64,000 bases of DNA from Lumbricus rubellus (Eukaryota; Annelida; Clitellata; Crassiclitellata; Lumbricidae): the NCBI GenBank assembly GCA_945859605.1, contig OX243822.1:23714144-23778143 (forward strand), given 5' to 3'. Below, piece after piece: positions 59,973-64,000 of this stretch. Position 1 is the first letter of the stretch; every line of letters starts with the position of its first letter. Under the pieces are notes generated by a model that saw nothing but the letters and a program-made list of their open reading frames with translations, searched no databases and was not told where the DNA came from. Made by a program: the position numbers and the translations under genes.

Positions 59973-60759
59973 CTAGCTGAACCCGGCCACGCGTTGCTGT
60001 GGCTGAAAAGAGGTTCGACCCCCTCCCCCTCCCCCTCCCCCTCCCCCCCCCCCCCCCCCCCCCCCTCCCCCCCCCCCCCCCTACTCCCCCTCCCCCTCCC
60101 CCTCCCCCCCCCCCTCCCCCTCCCCGTCCCCTCCCCCTTTCCCTCCCCTCCCCCCTCCCCTCTCACTCCCCTCCCCCTCCCCTTCCCCTCTCCCCTCCCT
60201 CTCCCCCTCCCTCTCCCTCTCCTCCTCCCTTGCCTTTCCCCTCCCCCTCCTCCCTCTCCCTCCCACTCCCCTTCCCCTCTCCCTTCCCCTCCGTCCCCCT
60301 CCCCTTCCCCCTTCCCCTGACCTCCACCTCCCCTCCCCCTCCGCTCCCTCCCCACCGTCTTTGTCCCGCTCCCTCCGCTCCTTTCCTCCGTCGCAGCGTC
60401 CATTCCAAGCCCAAAGGCCGCTTTGTGAAAAGGCCTAAAAGCGGCGTCTTTGGTCAATTAATCGCGACTCGCTTATGACGTCATAGCAGGCCACCTCATT
60501 GATATATCGTTTGCTGTGTTTGGAGACGGCGTTTATGAAATCTGGCAGCGGTGTGGGACGTGTTTACTTTGCAAATGGCGGGCGAACGGATTGCAAAGTT
60601 CACTTTTTGTGGAAACGGTTGCGTTTTTTCGGGTGAAAACATCTTAACACACGGTTGTATGGGAATGGAAGGTGTTGTAAAATTTTCAAAACAATCCGTG
60701 CGTAGCTTTCAGCGTGAAAATGCGACGAACTATTGGAAAGTTTCATTTTTATATATATA
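59973..60759 (+). mobile_element. Dispersed element starting AGCTGAACCCGGCCACGCG
   Basis: Begins AGCTGAACCCGGCCACGCG and TTGCTGTGGCTG and ends TTTCATTTTTATATATATAG, a pattern I recall from dispersed repeats of many invertebrates, whose class I cannot state. Its interior holds a ~310-bp pyrimidine tract. The frames through the tract (Pro/Ser/Leu and Gly/Glu/Arg-rich) are artefacts. Confidence 0.5.
60018..60330. repeat. CT-rich (CCCTCC)n tract
   Basis: About 310 bp almost wholly C and T, mostly CCCCTCC variants, including a C run of more than 20. Could form triplex or, on the other strand, G-quadruplex structures. Confidence 0.95.
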
Positions 60760-61935
60760 GGGTTACCATAAGTGCTCAGATGAAAAAGAGGACACACAAA
60801 ATGTTCATGCGGTTACCATCTCGTAGCGCGCTCCTACCTTCATAGTGCTACACCAATGTCAAGTGTTGTACAAAAAACCCATTAAACTGCACAAAATATT
60901 GTTCTTATTGTACATGGTTTCAATTTAAATATTATTGAGTGAGTGTTCAGTTAGGGTTACCATAAGTGCTCAGATGAAAAAGAGGACACACAAAATGTTC
61001 ATGCGGTTACCATCTCGTAGCGCGCTCCTACCTTCATAGTGCTACACCAATGTCAAGTGTTGTACAAAAAACCCATTAAACTGCACAAAATATTGTTCTT
61101 ATTGTACATGGTTTCAATTTAAATATTATTGAGTGAGTGTTCAGTTAGGGTTACCATAAGTGCTCAGATGAAAAAGAGGACACACAAAATGTTCATGCGG
61201 TTACCATCTCGTAGCGCGCTCCTACCTTCATAGTGCTACACCAATGTCAAGTGTTGTACAAAAAAACCCATTAAACTGCACAAAATATTGTTCTTATTGT
61301 ACATGGTTTCAATTTAAATATTATTGAGTGAGTGTTCAGTACTTCAGTTCAGTAAAAAGTACACATTAAATTACTGTCAGTCTGTCACTGACTGTACACA
61401 GAAACAAAACAGTGAATTTCTTACGTACTTACTTATCTACCATAGACTACGCTTGAAGCTCAGCCCCAAAACTGAAGGCCTTCGACAAGTTAGGCTGGCT
61501 GCTGAGAAAACCTGTTCATTGGGTTTTCAGTGCGTCTGTAAATACTTACGTTTCGGCGATTTTTTCAAATTTTTCGTGAATTTGAATATAATTATTAATT
61601 ATTATATTTTTATTTACCATTATAATTATGTACATTGTACAGTGTACCTAGCGTTATAATTATGCCTTTAAAAGCCCGCCTCAGAAACCGGAAGTTCAAT
61701 GGTACCCATACCATTGACCTAAATATTGCTGGAACGCGCGTTTAGTTCACGGAACGGAATAGTATATAACACGGAAAAGACTTACTTTTCCGAAAATTAG
61801 GTAAGATCGATCGATCAGGAGACAGGCGGGGAAAACCCGGACAAAAGCCATATTTCTCGAAAGCAGCCCGGACGCCCCGGACAGGGGCCAAAAAAGAGGA
61901 CATGTCCGGGGAAACCCGGACGCATGGTAACCCTA
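60758..61935. mobile_element. hAT-like element with tandemly triplicated left end
   Basis: The ends TAGGGTTACCATA and CATGGTAACCCTA are inverted; AAGAGGACA occurs inside both ends, and GGACATGTCCGGGG lies near the right end. No matching 8-bp duplication was found (the left flank is a TA run). No transposase. Confidence 0.7.
60760..61342. repeat. 194-bp unit repeated three times
   Basis: Starts at 60760, 60954 and 61148 (GGGTTACCATAAGTGCTCAG). The three units are almost identical (one extra A in the third), so the triplication is very recent. It includes the terminal repeat of the host element. Confidence 0.97.
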
Positions 61936-62224
61936 ATTATAATCAAATCTCGAGGTTTTTGAAACCTTCAGCAATGAAGCTCTGATCTCCTGTTGAACCT
62001 GGGACAAAAGCTCTGCAGGACCCGAGGGAGACCACCTTTTATTCCAAGTTTGTTCTTGTCTTGTCTTGTCGTTAACCATCCTCGATCCGAGGGTTGGTCG
62101 CTTCATGAACAAGTTTTCTCCATCTCCAAGTTTGTTCAACGTCTCTAATTAAGTAGGCCTATAAGCAAACTTAGCAAAGTATATCTTTAGGTCTTATTCT
62201 TTATTAGCCTAAGTGGGCTAGGCC

Positions 62225-63491
62225 CATAGATTGAATATTCGTGACTTTAGGTTTTAATATTCGTAAATATTCGTGAATATTAAGATTTTTTAATATTCGT
62301 AAATATTCGTTAACGAATTAAGGTGAACGATCGAAACCGCAATGTTACTCGGTATTAAGCAGTTTAAGCTTCTGTAGGCCTATGTCTCTAAGACATTCAC
62401 TCGCATCCAGGGCGAGGCTGAATTAAAATATGCATTGCGCTTAGGCCTAATATGCTGAGATCAGGATACATTTTGATTGTAATCTGGCACTATTATTTTC
62501 TGCGTTGGCATTTATATTTACTCATCCTGCTACACTGATATAAAACTACTTTATCAATACACACCCACAAGGGCGGATACAGAAATTTTGGACGGGGGGG
62601 GGGGGGGCCAAAAATTCTTGGTCTTGGGTCCGGGAAAAAATTTAGGCCTTGGGAAAAATTTTCTTTCTCGTATCCGCCCAAAAAGTTGATGACTTTTTTT
62701 TTTAGTCATCCGGCCAAATTTTCGGGAAAATAATACCATTTTGTCCGCCAAAAAAGTTGATGACTTTTTTTTTTTTTTTTTTTAGTCATCCGGCCAAATT
62801 TTTTGAGGGGGGCCACAATGCATGGGTATTTCTTAACAGAGGGGGCCAAATTGTACAATATGTACATTGTTCCACAGCATGTTCAATCCAAATGGGGGGG
62901 GCCCGGGGCCACGATACATGGGAATTCTAAATGGGGGGGGGGGCCATGGCCGGATAAGCCCCCCCTGGATCCGCCCCTGCACATGCAGTAAGCTACTATT
63001 AAGCTTATAGGCATAATAGGCAGTTAAAGTTTATTTATAATTTAGCCTACTATAATTGCTGCTACTAGTCTTTCCAACTGCCATCGGTGAGGCAGTTCGG
63101 GGGGCAGAAGTCAGACAAAGTGACTTACATTAAGTAAGGCTTATTGAATGTGATATGAATGCCGCATGGCCACATTGACCAGACTCAGCAGAGACCTTGA
63201 AAGTTTTTTTACAATAGGCTAAATGAATAAAATCGATTAAAGTTATTGTCACTTACTGGTAGGCTATAGGTCTATGCGTAGACTAGCTCAATTTTGTACA
63301 ATCCATTAAGTAAAAGTTAAACATTTTCATAAATAACAAAATAAGAATTAAGAATTAAGAGTTTCTTGAAAGAACAAGAATAAATAATTTTTTGAATATT
63401 ATGAATATTAAGTTGGCAGTTTTAATATTCGTTAATATTCGTGAATATTTGAAAATCTTAATATTCATAATATTCGAATACTCAATCTATG
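62225..63491. mobile_element. hAT-type element with iterated AATATTCGT motifs
   Basis: The ends CATAGATTGAATATTCG and CGAATACTCAATCTATG are inverted; GCTAGGCC (62217-62224, 63492-63499) is a perfect 8-bp duplication. The ends carry many AATATTCGTGAATATT-type units. It hosts the 62568-62979 insertion. Confidence 0.85.
62568..62979. mobile_element. hAT-type MITE nested in 62225-63491
   Basis: The ends CAAGGGCGGATAC and GGATCCGCCCCTG are inverted; CACACCCA (62560-62567) and CACATGCA (62980-62987) match at 6 of 8. The interior repeats AAAAGTTGATGACTTTTTTT and AGTCATCCGGCCAAATTTT twice and has G tracts. It is similar to part of 22044-23288. Confidence 0.75.
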
Positions 63492-63499
63492 GCTAGGCC

Positions 63500-64000
63500 T
63501 ACTCCATGCATGGTCGCCCCCCAGGAGGGACACAATGGCCTAGAGTCTGATTGGGGGGGGGGGAGGCGCTACTGCGCGGACAACGAGAGAATGGAAGGAT
63601 CCAACTGAGGCTGCATATTGATCCGGCCTGCCGTATCAGAAACGCCAACCCGGGTTTGACAGAAACGGACCGCCATCTGCTGCAGGTAGGCCTAGGCTAC
63701 TATAGAGGAGGCGGATCGAATACTTTGCCGCAAATTGGATCGACCTGCAGCTGCTACAAGTTAGCCTAATAATTGTCACCGGAAGAGAGGTCAATACCTC
63801 TCTACAGTTAGGCCTACATAGGCCTATTATTTATTAATTATAGATCTGCACCTATAGCCTACATTAACATAATCTTAATAATTAATTAGCCTATTAATTA
63901 GGCCTACTATCAAAATACTCATTCTCAAGAGTTAGGCTAATAGTAGGTCTATAATCGATAATGTATAATCTGGGTAGGCAGGGACGGATCCGGGGGAAAA
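63500..64000. other. Intergenic, no gene seen
   Basis: TAGGCCTA-rich DNA (63689-63905). A 72-codon frame at 63551-63769 has no recognised motif. GGACGGATCCGGGGG at the right edge may be the start of another hAT-like element cut by the window. Confidence 0.35.

Noticed and set aside
59886..60478. 144-173 codon Pro/Ser/Leu- or Gly/Glu/Arg-rich frames
   Set aside because: They come from the pyrimidine tract 60018-60330 and lack any domain.

Overview
The window is animal nuclear DNA, most likely from a marine invertebrate. The genes are split by introns with canonical splice sites, the sequence is AT-rich, and transposons, SINEs and microsatellites fill most of the rest. An echinoderm or related deuterostome is a reasonable guess from the piwi and cathepsin genes, the tRNA-SINE/CR1-like LINE pair and the very frequent octamer TAGGCCTA, but the species cannot be fixed from sequence alone. 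No prokaryotic operon, CRISPR array or classical structural RNA gene is visible.

Three cellular genes can be supported. (1) The last two coding exons of a Piwi-class Argonaute lie on the + strand (523-670 and 4997-5113). They carry the catalytic His and the conserved C-terminal end of the PIWI domain; the rest of the gene lies left of the window. (2) A complete cathepsin L-like cysteine protease lies on the - strand, with 8 coding exons from 24910 down to 6380 (362 codons plus stop). All exon phases agree, and the signal peptide, I29 prodomain and Cys/His/Asn triad are present. It converges tail to tail with piwi. (3) A complete RhoGAP-domain protein lies on the - strand, with 7 coding exons from 54315 down to 39244 (572 codons plus stop). 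Its phases are also consistent, with an arginine finger in exon 3 and a long low-complexity C-terminal tail. A lone + strand terminal exon (40599-40742) of unknown identity lies inside its last intron.

The introns and intergenic spaces are a dense transposon landscape. Tc1/mariner-type elements (7581-8724, 21352-24466, 26078-27315, 50820-52225, 56642-57657) have TA target duplications and decayed transposases. Many hAT-type nonautonomous elements have terminal inverted repeats (TIRs) and 8-bp target-site duplications (TSDs), for example 3620-4039, 11971-12905, 14099-15226, 22044-23288, 27551-29041, 30141-30439, 33885-34491 and 62225-63491. Several are nested; cathepsin intron 1 holds a three-deep nest.

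Retroelements include a nearly intact RTE-like LINE in a RhoGAP intron (43699-46497) whose 5' endonuclease half is inverted relative to its RT half, as twin priming would produce. Other LINE pieces are a dozen CR1/L2-like tails and a probable restriction-like-endonuclease LINE (58684-59949, plus a relic at 11606-11889). A tRNA-derived SINE family has at least five copies, and its 3' tail matches the CR1-like LINE tail, including the LINE stop codon.

The layout is: 1-6.4 kb piwi 3' end; 6.4-24.9 kb cathepsin; 25-39 kb gene-poor, repeat-rich intergenic DNA; 39.2-54.3 kb RhoGAP; 54.3-64 kb repeat-rich intergenic DNA with the 421-codon retroelement ORF. I found no convincing new defence or metabolic system. 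The most distinctive material is the transposon architecture.
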